From Rusavskia elegans (Eukaryota > Ascomycota > Lecanoromycetes > Teloschistales > Teloschistaceae), in contig SAUG01000180.1 of the NCBI GenBank assembly GCA_011316305.1, positions 1 to 64,000 of the forward strand: DNA of 64,000 bases. The letters are read 5' to 3'. Shown piece by piece: positions 1 to 11,207 of the stretch. Position numbers and translations under genes: made by a program. The notes under the pieces were generated by a model, which saw nothing but the letters and a program-made list of their open reading frames with translations, made no database searches and had not been told where the DNA came from. Position 1 is the stretch's first letter, and each line of letters starts with the position of its first letter.

Positions 1-82
1 CGGCTTCTTAGAGGGACTATCGGCTCAAGCCGATGGAAGTTTGAGGCAAAAACAGGTCTGTGATGCCTTTACTGCTAGCATT

Positions 83-305
83 AGCCACCATGCCTTCCAG
101 CCAGGCGCGTTCGTTAAGACGCGAGTAAGAGAACCGTTGGAGGTTTGTACGCCTACAGTTTACATAGCGACTCTGATCCGTGGTATCACAGGCTACAATT
201 ATTATATTATTTATTGCAAGACTCCTTCGGCTATTACAAACAGCAAAGGATATTGGATACATACAGAGATAGACTGTTATAAGCACTTGGATCCACCTGG
301 AAGAC
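83..305 (+). pseudogene. Partial copy A of the homing-endonuclease-like gene
   Basis: On the plus strand this stretch translates to the same central segment as the endonuclease gene at 1420-2340: CTPTVYIATLIRGITGYN here against CTPAVCIATLVRGVTGYN there, followed by TNSKGYW against TNSKGCW. The preceding LPQYTSRA segment is missing and the zinc-binding His-Me finger is absent, so it is a fragment. It lies head-to-head with a second fragment at 345-512. I infer copying or rearrangement of the 1.4-2.3 kb gene. Confidence 0.6.
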
Positions 306-344
306 TGATTAGAGCAAAGTCCGTAATTGTCTTATAACACTATC

Positions 345-512
345 CCTATGTGTATCCAACATCCTTTGCTGTTTGTAATAGCCGCAGGAGTCTTGCTTAT
401 CAATACAAAATTTGTAGCCGATAATACTGGATAAGAGAGTTGCGATACACACTGTCGGCGTACAAACCTCGAACAGTTCTCTTAACGCCTGACTGGTATA
501 CTGAGGCAATCC
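345..512 (-). pseudogene. Partial copy B of the homing-endonuclease-like gene
   Basis: The minus strand encodes LPQYTSQALRELFEVCTP and then VCIATLLSSIIGYK, matching LPQYTSRALRELFKLCTP and VCIATLVRGVTGYN of the gene at 1420-2340. The frame then shifts (TNSKG appears in another frame as GYYKQQR) and the catalytic region is absent. With copy A on the opposite strand it forms an imperfect inverted pair separated by about 40 bp. Confidence 0.6.
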
Positions 513-526
513 CCGCGTTTCAACTG

Positions 527-822
527 TTGAAAGGAATCCTTGATCAATTGAACTATCTAGGGGGCAGAGCGCCGTTTTATGTAAAGGAGTAGGTGGCTGG
601 CACCTAGATCCACCTGGAGGGGGTGGTTGGGGCATGACGTGTTCGCCATTGGCTTACAACATCAACGAACGCGTTTGGCGTTGAAAGAAATCCTTGATCT
701 ATTGAACTATGGCAACTATTTAGGGGGTTAAGCGCCTATATATATACATGAGTAAGTGGCAGGCACCTGGATCCACCTAGGCGGTGAGACATGACGTCTT
801 CGCAATTGGCCTGCAACACCAT
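527..822 (+). repeat. Tandem duplication of about 140 bp
   Basis: Bases 527-662 and 681-822 are diverged direct repeats. Both start ttgaaaG/Aaatccttgat, continue with attgaacta and tagggggBDW-type text, then tggcaggcacctRgatccac, a gacatgacgt-like block and end gcctgcaaca-like. The second unit has a small insertion (ggcaactat) after the shared attgaactat. No coding capacity was recognised. Confidence 0.6.
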
Positions 823-934
823 CCTTGTGTACATAGAGGCCCTGGCTCTCCAGTGAGACCAATCGATTATGTTTTTCATTTCAGTGCAGGGGCAGCAGGG
901 GCAGCAGCTTTTCAAATGGGTTACACTTCACTCA

Positions 935-1122
935 TGTAGTGGTCAGGGTCTCGAGTCACGCAAATGGCTTCAGGGGCCATGGGTTGCACAGCTGGATTGT
1001 ACAGTTGTGTACGACTTCGGATGCTGCTTGATCCGATCGCCAAGTCGGATAACAGGGTCTGAGAGCCCGGGAATGCTTGTGGGCTCATTCCCACTTCTTT
1101 CATAGGAATCCGAAACATTTCA
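935..1122 (+). repeat. Repeat G, copy 1 (not RIP-mutated)
   Basis: The sequence beginning tgtagtggtcagggt and containing ggattgtacagttgt, then gacttcggatgct, gatccgatcgc and gggaatgcttgtg recurs at 33350-33564. There it is a clean insertion with a short target duplication. This copy keeps its CA and TG dinucleotides. The right edge is approximate. A 190-215 bp unit bounded by tgta..taca could be a solo LTR or a small non-autonomous element. Confidence 0.55.
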
Positions 1123-1419
1123 ACGCCAAACCAATGCCAAACTCCTGCGCCCCCGCGCCGAATGCCCTCCGATGCGCCCTACGTTGTTGTTGCCAAACTG
1201 CCCAAACTGCCCAAACTGGCCAATTCTCCAGTTGACTTCCAGTCACATTGCCACCCTCGACATGGCTTGCCATGGCCGGGGAGGCGATTTCCTCTGGCTG
1301 CAACCTCTGGTCCTCGCGGTGATCTGTGCCCATGATGATGAGAGACCCTGCAATGCGTTGCCTAACAGATCCGTCTGTGTATACAACGAGATCCTCCATA
1401 ATCAATGTGATCAGTGCTG

Positions 1420-2340
1420 TTAAGCGACGCTGATAACTGAGCAGGCTTGCACGCTGCTCGGTGGTAGCCGTTTACTGATACAGGCCGGAGACCCTTTACA
1501 GATGCATACCGCTTTGTTGACGCACTGCTTTCGCCGCTCATTCTGTTCGTGCGATTCAACGCACAGGTGATCCGGGTTGAAACATGCCGGCTGCCAACAG
1601 AGGTGGGAGACTTCCCAATTTGTACTGCTCTTGACAGCCAAACGTTCAATGATCTCCGGTGTATGCCATGCCTTGACGGCAAGACGATGCACGAATTGTT
1701 CACACCGGGCTCGTGTACGTGGGGAGCCATTAACGACGCGTTTACCGGAGGGTGTAATTGTCGGTCGTACTGCGACGTGGCCATGCTTGGCGGTTCCCAT
1801 ATGCAGCCAGCATCCTTTGCTGTTTGTGGTGGCCGCAGGAGTCTTGCCATTACCGACACCGTGACGGTGATTGTAGCCCGTAACACCACGGACGAGAGTC
1901 GCGATGCAAACTGCCGGTGTGCAAAGTTTGAATAATTCTCTTAACGCCCGACTAGTATACTGAGGCAGTACTCGCCTTTCGACGAACGCGCTTGGCTGGA
2001 GGGTATAGAGGAGGCCAACGTTCACAGTAAGAGCCTTACTCTCCTGTGCCAGGATAGAGCACCCTCGTTTTCCTAGGGCCTGCCATTTCTGGAGGATCTT
2101 GTCGTCCACCTTCCTGTTCGCTCCGAGTCGCCTGAGGATGGCGAGGGCGTAGGCGTGAAGATCTGAAGGGGTTGTTAATTGGCGTGAAGGAGGTGCCAAC
2201 GATGATAGTGATAGAGAAGAGGAGGGTACCCGACGGCGGCGGCGACGTTTCCTACGGTCTGGAGAAGGGAAGAGAGGAGGGAAGAGAGGAGAGGAGTTTA
2301 TCTGTTCGCGGCAGATCAGTACGTGACACTCGCTGCTGTC
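1420..2340 (-). CDS. Homing-endonuclease-like protein with zinc-binding loop (His-Me finger)
   Basis: The minus-strand frame is open from about 2340 to the stop at 1420; no ATG was found near its 5' end, so the start is unknown and an upstream exon or decay is possible. The C-terminal half carries VSHLCWQPACFNPDHL and then VESHEQNERRKQC, the Cys/His spacing of the fungal 'zinc-binding loop region of homing endonuclease' family related to I-PpoI, in which the His and the following Asn form the nuclease active site. The N-terminal part holds a run of arginines (around 2240) and a putative helical region (DLHAYALAILRRLGANRK). Such genes are usually multicopy and resident in repeats, which fits the two fragments at 83-512. 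The fold is assigned by motif only; activity is not implied. Confidence 0.65.
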   Translation of the reverse strand, partial: DSSECHVLICREQINSSPLFPPLFPSPDRRKRRRRRRVPSSSLSLSSLAPPSRQLTTPSDLHAYALAILRRLGANRKVDDKILQKWQALGKRGCSILAQESKALTVNVGLLYTLQPSAFVERRVLPQYTSRALRELFKLCTPAVCIATLVRGVTGYNHRHGVGNGKTPAATTNSKGCWLHMGTAKHGHVAVRPTITPSGKRVVNGSPRTRARCEQFVHRLAVKAWHTPEIIERLAVKSSTNWEVSHLCWQPACFNPDHLCVESHEQNERRKQCVNKAVCICKGSPACISKRLPPSSVQACSVISVA

Positions 2341-2650
2341 GATAGCACCTGTAACCGAAACTTACGGCAATAATAGAAGGTAATAAAGAAGCAGCGGTAA
2401 CAGGTAATAGACCGTTTGCCTGTAGTAGTGGTCAGTAATTCTGGCTGTCGCCCTTCTTGTATCCCGACTTACTGTGGCGGATAGTGGAGGAGGTAGAGGA
2501 CCATTGATCTGGTATAGCAGGATACAGGTTAGTGATTTTGCCTAAAGCTCTGCGAGACGTATATTTACGTACAGTACTCGAAAAGCTGAACGGCTTTCGC
2601 AATTTTTCAGGACGCGCCAAGTTCTTCTCGTAAACCATTTTGGCTGGCAA

Positions 2651-3398
2651 AAAAGAAAGTGTAGAAAGGTAGACCTTTGGATAAGAAAGGTATGTAAGAT
2701 AGAAATATAAAGAATTCGTGACCGTAACGATAGATATTCAGAATAAATTACAATATAATACTAAAAAGGGATTATAATATATAAAAAAATTATATAAACT
2801 AATTAGATACTATAAAGTGATTAAAACTATAATATCCCATCCCGTTATATTACAGTTCGGTTGTTTTTAAATATTTTAAAAAACTAAAAACATAATTATC
2901 AAGTCGAAATTTTAGTTTTATTTATTCAAAGTAAAAGAAAAAAAAAATACATTCAATTACTATAGCAGTAGATATAAATTACTATAAAATCGTAACTAAT
3001 TTTGAACTTTAAACGCGTCTAATTCGATATCTATTACTACGAATCTGAAGCGACTGTACAGTAGATATATAGTAAGTGATAATATTGAAATAATCCATAA
3101 AAACTATATATATAAAAAAGGAAATAGGGTCAGTAAAGCTGGCTTTATAACGTTAACCACTCTAGTTTAGCATCCGCTGATATAATAAAAATCCAGTCAA
3201 TAAACAACCGTAACAGAATCTAATAGAACTCGGCCGAATATATAGACTACGTAGAATCGATTATACGAAATATAGTTACTAGTATTTACGTAATTTATTT
3301 AACAGACTATCTAATAAATAATATTATCTACTTTAGATAAATAAAGTAAATAAAAAAAAGATATTATCTATATAGATTTTATCTTCGACGTTTTAACG
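2651..3398. other. AT-rich RIP-mutated DNA, no identifiable element
   Basis: Composition changes sharply near 2650: CA and TG dinucleotides become rare and TA/AA/AT dominate. I see no domain, terminal repeat or RNA gene here. It forms the left edge of the large transposon block. Confidence 0.5.
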
Positions 3399-3403
3399 AT
3401 TAG

Positions 3404-3689
3404 TGTTGAAATGAACACGCATCTTGATATGGTGGAGCAAGCTACAGGAGTAACCCTGCTTGCTTGACTGATTAAAGAACAGATAAAGACTCTGTATAGA
3501 GTTTTTACCTCCTAAGCTAAACTAGCGCGCTAAAGCCTCGGTACCTAATCTATAACCCTTTAGCGCGAACCTTCAAAGCGATCTATACGCTGAAGCCTCG
3601 GTACAGATTATATAATCTATACCATTTCAACGCGAGCTTCAGCGCGAGTTTCAGCGCGAGCTTTATCTGAACTGCCGTATAATTTAACA
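3404..3689 (-). mobile_element. Solo LTR, copia family D
   Basis: A 286 bp unit bounded by tgttgaaatg..tttaaca, flanked by attag (3399-3403) and gttag (3690-3694). This is a 5 bp target duplication with one G-to-A change. The same sequence forms the LTRs of the family D elements at 12599-18739 and 21440-28320. It keeps tgatatggtggagcaagc, so it is less mutated than the other copies. In coding sense the LTR lies on the minus strand. Confidence 0.85.
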
Positions 3690-5123
3690 GTTAGTAGTTA
3701 ATTTACTTTCTATCGCTATATATATTTCTAGTCATCCAAACTGATTTCTTTTCTATTAACTATTTATTAATTCAATAATCTTTATATTTTGAATCTATAG
3801 ATATTTAATAAAAATCAATTGATACTTTTTATAAATTATTTTATTATTGTTTTATTTGTTTTTTTGGTGCCCGGTCAACCGTCGGTTCCGTGAGCAATTC
3901 ACCTCAGTGTTAGTACGCTAGCGTTGGATACACGGTATAAGAACTAGTACTCCAGTCCAATTGACTCAAACCAAAGAACTATATAAAATTGACTCTAATC
4001 TGCTCCGCAATGCGCTCGTAGTACAAGCTCCCATGGCTCATTCAAGATGGTAGCAGAATTTTATTTTATTAATAATTTATTTATCGTAATTTAATATTTT
4101 CTATAAACGCTAGCAATTTCAATAGAAGTTTATTACGATTATTTATTGGCTGAATTTTTATTATATCAGCGAAGATGAATCTATAATAGCTAGCGTTATA
4201 AAGCTATTTCTATTAGCTTTACTTTTTGTTTTTATAAATAGAGTTTTTAATAGATTATTTTATTGTTATTAGGATTACTATATATCTACTATATATTCGT
4301 TTCAAGATTTTAGATAATACGAACGGCCGTAGATTGCAGGCGATCTTTAACGCGTATATAAAACTATTAATATAATATTTTTTAAATAACGTAAAGATTT
4401 TAAATTATCTAGACTTTTCTATAATTTCAATGATCTATTTTAATCTATAGTTCGAAGATTTATAGAAACTATTACTATAATCTATCGTATTAGATAATCT
4501 GTATAGATATTTCTTTTACTATTATATATCTATATATTTTCTATAGCTAGTCGAATATAATATATTCATATTAAATTATACGTTTTATTAACGTTATATC
4601 GCTAGCGTTATTATCGATAGTTTTATAACTTTTATCTCTATCGATATTTTAGAAATTGTTTAAACTGATCCTAATATCGCTGTTAATTAATAATCTATCT
4701 TTTTTTAATTATTCGCCTACGTGGTTTCTTTAGCGTATATATACTATAAAAGTATTCATTATAAAAAAATTACCGTCAAGGTTTAGAAATACTAATAAAC
4801 CGGTTACCGTAATAGAAAAATTATCGTTGATTTTTTTTTACGATAATTTAAAACTCTGTAATCTTTTTATTAGCGTCGTTTTAGCGCCGTACCTCTACTA
4901 AAGTAACGTCGAATCTCGATTTTACGGCGGCTTTTAAAATTATATATCTTTATAGTCAGTCTATCTATATTATTATTTTACGAATAGATTAAAATAAGTT
5001 TCCGAATAAAAATCGTCTAAATCGTTCGAATCCGACTTCGGATTTATTACGATATTAGGTATTAACGTTATATAATATCCGAATTATCGTTTTAATAGTT
5101 TTAATACGTCTTGATACGTCTTT
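3690..5123. other. AT-rich RIP-mutated DNA with unidentified coding traces
   Basis: Heavily mutated sequence. A fragment at about 3855-4040 (ttggtgcccggtcaacc, then ggttccgtgagca) matches the end of the S1 element at 5136-6104 and is much less mutated than its surroundings. The plus strand around 4480-5100 can be read over long stretches if TAG/TAA are taken as former Trp/Gln codons, but I recognise no family. Confidence 0.4.
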
Positions 5124-5135
5124 AATATAACGAAT

Positions 5136-6104
5136 TTATTTAGTTATTTGTTTTGACTTTGGTGCCCTGTAAACCAGTGGTTCGGTAAGCAAATTAAGCG
5201 TTAGTATATCAGTATTAAATATACGGTAGCAGAATTTATATTCCAGTTTAGATAACGTAAATAACAGTTCTATAGAATTTTAATTTAAATTTACTCAGCA
5301 ATATAATATATCCTTCTATCGATAATTTAACGTAGAGATTTTTACAGATCAATATACTTCGCAGCTATCGTTTTTTCTTCTTTTACCAGCAATATAAGCT
5401 CTATAATATCTAAAACCCCTTGCGTATATATATATTCCCGTAACAGCTATACCGCAGCTAAACTAGACGGTAGTACCTTTATCCGTAATAACTATATCTA
5501 TCCACGCGGTCGTCGAATACCTTGTTATAGCCAGAGTAACCTATTTCAACTTCGATAAAGATCTCTTTCTTACCGCTTTTAAAACGCGCTATCCGACTTC
5601 CCTACTCCCTTTCAGCCTAATTAATCGGGTAAAGCTTCTAGCTATAGTAGCCAGCGTACTAGCAGGCGACCCTATAGCTAGCGACCCTTTTAAAGCTACG
5701 CGGGCTAAAGAATATCTTAATAGCTTAGCGGAACGTTTAGGCAGGGGTTATATAATAAGTATAGCCGAAGCGATAGATATAGATAATTACTATATAATAT
5801 AGTAGGTAGATATAGCGGAAATATTAGAAGCTGATAATTATATATAATATCGAGGAAGGACTGGTAGACCGAAGACTATAAATAACGGAGTTATATTTAT
5901 ATAGTAAAAGATTCGTAATCGAATAAAGAGGAAATAGTTAAATAGAAATAATTAACTGCGCTGTAAACCTTGCCTAACGAACTTTAGCTGTAAAAATTTC
6001 TTTATACGTAAAATATAATAATCGTTGCCGTATATAACGTTAATAGAAGATATATATATATATTAAAATTCAATATAACCCCAGATAGGAGCTCTTTAGA
6101 AAGA
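5136..6104 (+). mobile_element. S1 element, copy 1 (short element with degenerate ORF)
   Basis: A 969 bp unit starting ttatttagttatttg and ending ..taggagctctttagaaag, flanked by 12 bp duplications aatataacgaat (5124-5135 and 6105-6116). Near-identical units lie at 19279-20244, 32490-33222 and 51362-52300 (reverse orientation). The plus strand encodes a degenerate frame around 5510-5830 containing AFKTRYPTSL, INRVKLLAIVASVLAGD and KATRAKEYLNSLAERLG. These words recur in the other copies, so they derive from one ancestral protein. I do not recognise it. The 12-13 bp target duplications differ from the 5 bp of LTR elements and resemble target-primed retroposition. Confidence 0.75.
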
Positions 6105-6279
6105 AATATAACGAATTTAAAATTCGTAAAGTTCGTATTATTTTTCTATTACTTTACTTTAATAGATTATAAACTCGGATTCGTAATAGTATATTTTAAT
6201 ATAATTGATACGTATAATATTTTTTTAACAGTTTAAATCGACGTAGAGTTTTAGACTACTATAGCCTGTAAAGGATTAG

Positions 6280-6810
6280 TATATACTATTCGAATAGAAA
6301 AACGATATCGGAATTTAATACCGAGAAATTCAATATTCCGAATAGTATATTTAAATCGAAAGTAGAATTAAAATAGTCCGGCTATATTATCGCCGTTTAA
6401 TATACCGTAGAAAGGACCCCGCTTAAATAGAAAACGGTATCTACTACGCGGAAAAATATATTTAAATCGAAATTAGTTTTTTTAAATCGAAAAAGATTTT
6501 AATATAATCTAACGCTAATTAATATACTTAAAAAAAGATCCGATCTAAAAAAAACGGTATCTACTACGCGGAATAGTATATTTAAATCGAAAGTAGAATT
6601 TTTAAATCGAAAGAAATTTCGATATAATCTAATTCGCTTAACGAAACCCGGGGAAAACGGTATCTAATCCGCGGAACAGTATATTTAAATCGAAAATAAA
6701 ATCTATATATCGAAGAGAATTTCGAGATAATCCGATTCAAAGAGCTATCGTCTAGTAAAAACCGAAAAAAACGACTACCAAGACGCGGAATAGTATATTT
6801 AAAAAACGGT
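6280..6810 (+). repeat. Leader repeats of copia D, copy 1
   Basis: Imperfect direct repeats about 95-125 bp apart, each holding an aacggtatctactacgcgg-like segment followed by aatagtatatttaaatcg and a gatataatctaa-like tail. Five cores are visible near 6340, 6460, 6580, 6677 and 6786. The same arrangement occurs in copy 2 (about 13080-13500) and reversed in copy 3 (about 27480-27900), so the array belongs to the element. It lies between the primer site and gag. Confidence 0.7.
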
Positions 6811-7378
6811 AAATAGAATCGCAAAATCTAGACTAATAGTACTATTTTATTAAATAAACTATCCGGTAACTAAATACGAGTTCGAGATAAATAAACTAGC
6901 GATATCGAAATATCTATATAAAAGTAAAAATAGAAATTTAATTATCCGAAAAACCGTAGATATCTGGTTATTCGGATTAATAAAATATAAAATTTCTTTA
7001 CCGACAGATTTTATAATCTTTTTATTTATTTTACTATTAACTAATTCTTTAATTTTTAATAGATTTATTTTTTTATTCGCTATAGCCGACGATTTTACTA
7101 ATTTTAGACGGTCGTCTATCGCTATTTTTACTCGCGGAAATAAAGACCACTGGTTCTATACTATATAGATCTATATAGAATCGAAAGGCCTATAGTATAT
7201 CGTCTAGTAACGACCTATTCTAGATTTAGTATTAACGGAATTATTAATACTAGCGCTTCTGGAAAAACTATTCGCCGGTTTACTAGACGGCTTTATAGAA
7301 CGAAAAAACGATATAGAAACTCGTATTATCCTTCTATAGTATAACGATACGGACGACTATAAAGTTATCGGAAGATTA

Positions 7379-7872
7379 TATTATAAAGCTACCTGGAAGG
7401 TCTGGTATCTCGAAAAATTAATTAGATTTATTGGTATATCTATAAATAAAGATACAACGGATTATTAATTAAAGTCAATATAAAAATAAATTAGTTTAAT
7501 TACTAGAACAGTATATAGCGATAACTAATAAGTTAAATACGAGTTAAAAAGGCGTCGAGTTCGAGATTTATATAGATAATAAAATCTTCCGCTATTTAGA
7601 TTATTTATTAATTAAAATAATTAAACCAGGGTTATTTTAGAGTATTAATTTATCGATACTACTAAAAAAATTCTATGTTTAAAATATTTACTTACTAAAT
7701 TAACTAAAATCAAGATATCTATAACATTTACTCGCTAAAACAATAAAGATATTTTTTAGTAGTAATACTAAAGCCGTCCTATATATCTCTATCTATCGAA
7801 GCGTAATAGAAAATCTAGCGCTATACTAAATACTACCGCGTTTCTAAAAGCACGCCGTCTGTATTTAAAACA
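7379..7872 (+). mobile_element. Solo LTR, family B, in copia D copy 1
   Basis: A 494 bp insertion bounded by tattat..aaaca (former tgttat..ataaca) with target duplication gatta (7374-7378) / aatta (7873-7877). Comparison with copy 2 near 14040 shows the uninterrupted target. Internal landmarks shared with the other B copies are ggtctggtatctc near the start and cacgccgtctgta near the end. Confidence 0.85.
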
Positions 7873-8222
7873 AATTATCTACCGCTAGAACGATATAGTA
7901 GGCTTTAAAAACGAAATATAAAGATTATCTCTAAATTATAAATCGGATATTATATAGTTTATATATTAACTTTAAAAAAAATTCTAATAAATAAACTAAT
8001 AAAACTATAGACGAAATTACTTTAATAGCGCGAAAGTTCTTCGAATATAATTCTATAATAAAATTAATAACTACGAAAGAATACCGATTTTAAATCTTTT
8101 TATATTCGCTTCCAAAAGAATACTCGACTACTTTCGATACTATCGATACGTATAAAAACGTTAATCTCGACCGCGTCATAAAGGTCTTCTAGGAGAAAAA
8201 AGTATCTTTATAAACCGATAAA

Positions 8223-8659
8223 GTCTGAATAGCGCAGTAGCAACGCTGCGTGACTTGATAGCCCAACGGATCCAGCGTTCCATTTCGGAATTAGCGGAGT
8301 TAAATCCAGCGGATCGAAGGATCGAATCTCTCCAAGATTAAACTAATACTTGAGTTTTTTCTAATCGACTATATCGATTTTTATACAGAGTTATATAAAA
8401 ATTATATAGAAGAATTATTTAGAGGATTATCTCGGCCTAACCGTTTCTAATCGAGGTAAATTAAATTAATTAATAAAGTTATATAGATTACGGTTTCTCT
8501 ATAGATTTTAGTCCAGATCTAGTTCCTTCGAAAGTTTTTAATTCGAGTTCTCGGTAAAAATACTTGAATACCAAATAATTACGTAATCTGATCGATTCAG
8601 CGTCTCTAGCGTTAAGATCGTAAAAGACTAAAATCAAAATTCGAATAATTAATCATTCA
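8223..8659 (+). mobile_element. tRNA-like SINE, copy 1
   Basis: A 437 bp insertion in copy 1 with 13 bp duplications ataaRccgataaa (8210-8222 and 8660-8672); copy 2 near 14365 shows the empty site. The 5' end has a tRNA-like head: tagcgcagtagc resembles an A box and ggatcgaatctc, about 80 bp downstream, resembles a B box. The body (tacttgaataccaaataatt near the 3' part) recurs at 33251-33888. There is no simple poly-A tail, so the SINE label rests on the internal boxes and the long target duplication. Confidence 0.65.
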
Positions 8660-10717
8660 ATAAGCCGATAAATCTATTAATTAGGTAAAGAATAGATCCG
8701 GTCGACTATCCGCGTAGAACTCGAAGCTAAACTTCCGCGAAAGTAAATCTAGATCGTATAAAAGGAATTTATTATCGGACGAGGAAAGATATTTTTTATA
8801 CGACGTCCCGAGCTATAGATTATATAACTATCCCGAAAGAAAAATATATTAACGATATTTTAAAGCTAAATCTAAATTAATATTAAAAGAAAAGATTACT
8901 AAAAATAAAAATAAATATAAAAAAAAGAATAAATCTTTTTAAAAGACAGATTACCGGGTTTATAACGCCGGAAGCTCGTCTAACGAGAAATTTTTAGAGT
9001 TTTTTTCCTCCGAAAATAACGAAGACGAGGAAATAGACTATAAAACGGCTATTTTAAATAAATAGCTCGCCGGTAAATCTTCGTCTCTTATTATATTCTA
9101 GATTATTCCGGCGTTTTATTTTCTATAACTAACTAATTATAACTATTTTAACTATTTATAATTTCTATTAAACGGCAAGTTATTAAAGTTAAAAAATGGA
9201 TATTATATATAGATTAATATAGGACTACTATACCACAAGTACTATATAGTAACGAGCCGTTATTTATCGATATTTTTTATTTTCCGTTATTCGAAATTAA
9301 TTTTCTATCTAGAAAAAAGCTATATTAAAAAGACTTTATCGGTTATTTTTATAATACTTATCTTTAGATAAAAACTAAATAAGGTAAGTAAATTATTAAA
9401 GCTAAAAAATATAGAATTTTTTTTATAATTTTAGTAATTATAAAAGATTTCGAAGAAATTAATTTTTTTATTATCGAATTTCTATATTTACTAATCTATC
9501 TAGTTTTATCCGCCGCCGAAACGTTTATCTAGACTGATATTTAGACTAACCTTTAATAATCTAGATCCAGTCGGATCCGGATTAATCTTATTACTAACGC
9601 CGCGAAGAAACGGATATTCGAAAAATACGAATATAATCTATAGTATAGACGTTATAAATATTTTAGTTTTATAGTAATAATAAAAACTAATAAGAGTACT
9701 AATTTAGTAAGTCGAATTCTAATAGCTCGAATTTTCGGCAGAATCTACGACGTCTACGCTAAAGTAAAGATAACGGATAGTAGAAATTATTATATTAGAG
9801 ATTATAAATCTAATACTCTATATTTTTTTTATATCGACGTCTACGGTCCTTTTCTACTTTTATAAAAAGGCTACGAGTTTTTTTTCTAATTATCGATAAT
9901 TATTTACGCTTTAATTAGATTTAATTAATAAAAACCAGAGACGATTACTATATAGTTTTAACTTTCTAGAAGAAAATTATCGAGTTTAAAACCGACGCGA
10001 AATTAAAAACTATTTATTTAAATAATATTCTAGAATTTTCAAAGTAGATTAAAAAAATAGTATACTACTACTGACGTTTTATATTAAATAACCGAATAGT
10101 ATTATTCTAATAAAAACAGTATTATAGAACGGTATTTATACTAGAGAAAATAATATTCGAATTCTATTAAACGAAGCTAATCTGCTAATAGAATTCTAGT
10201 CCGAAGTAGCGAAATCGGACGCGTACGTTAGAAATCGAATCGGAAATAATTTTAAAATTAATAGACAATTAGTCTCGCTATACGAAATATTCAAAAGAAT
10301 TAACTTTTCGATCGATTATCTTTAAATTTATAGTTATAAATACTATTCCTTCGTACTGTAGAAACTACTACTAATAGGTAATAGGTCAGATAAATTTATA
10401 GATCGAAGTAGAATATAAAATTTCCTTCGGCTATAATAATAATACTAACTTTTAATACTATATATAGATTTCTAATATAAAGTCGGTAATTAAAATTTAT
10501 ACCGTTAGATTCGCTGAAAATATAAAAGGAAAAAATATCGAATTTAACTTCGACGTCCAGATACGTAATAAACTTCCTAAAAGAAAACCTCGCGAGCGAT
10601 TTCCGAAAATATCTATTAATATATTAGTTAACGTAGCTACTATATTATAAAACCGAGATTTAACTGCCCGTTTAGTTTAAAAATACTAATATTTAGCCTA
10701 AAATTATTTAAACCGAA

Positions 10718-11207
10718 TATTATAAAACTACCGAAGAGGATCTGATATTTCCAAAAATCGTTTAGCTTATCGGTATATCTGTGAACGAAGATATAACAGG
10801 TAATTACTTAAATTAATATAAGAACAAGTCAGTTTGATTATTAAAGCAATATATAACGATAACTAATAAATTAAATACGAGCTATAAAGACGTTGAGTTC
10901 GAAGTCTATATAGATAATAAGAATTTCTATTATTTAGGTTACTTATTTACTAAAACTACTAAACTATTTCTATTTTAAAATATTCACTGACTGAAATAAC
11001 TAATAGCCTGTCTTCAGGATATTTATTTACTAAAATAACTAAAATTAAAATATTCATAGTATTCATTTACCAAGACTATTAAAATATTCTTTAATATTAA
11101 TACTAAAGCCGTCTTATATATTTTTACCTGTCGAGGCGTAATAGGAAATCCAGCGCTGTACTAAATACTATCGCGTTTCCAAAGGCACGCCGTCTGTATT
11201 TATAACA
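10718..11207 (+). mobile_element. Solo LTR, family B, in copia D copy 1
   Basis: A 490 bp unit from tattataaaac to tataaca, collinear with the B LTRs at 7379 and 23453. The flanks ccgaa (10713-10717) and tctag (11208-11212) are compatible with a degraded 5 bp duplication but include one transversion. The break falls where copy 2 reads through near 16395. Confidence 0.75.

Noticed and set aside
2432..2650. A 72-codon minus-strand frame (MPAKMVYEKNLARPEKL..)
   Set aside because: No recognisable domain, at the RIP boundary and with no partner exon; could be a transposase end but not supportable.
8230..8335. A tRNA gene
   Set aside because: A- and B-box-like motifs occur, but the cloverleaf cannot be closed and the unit is part of a 437 bp repeated insertion; called as a SINE head.
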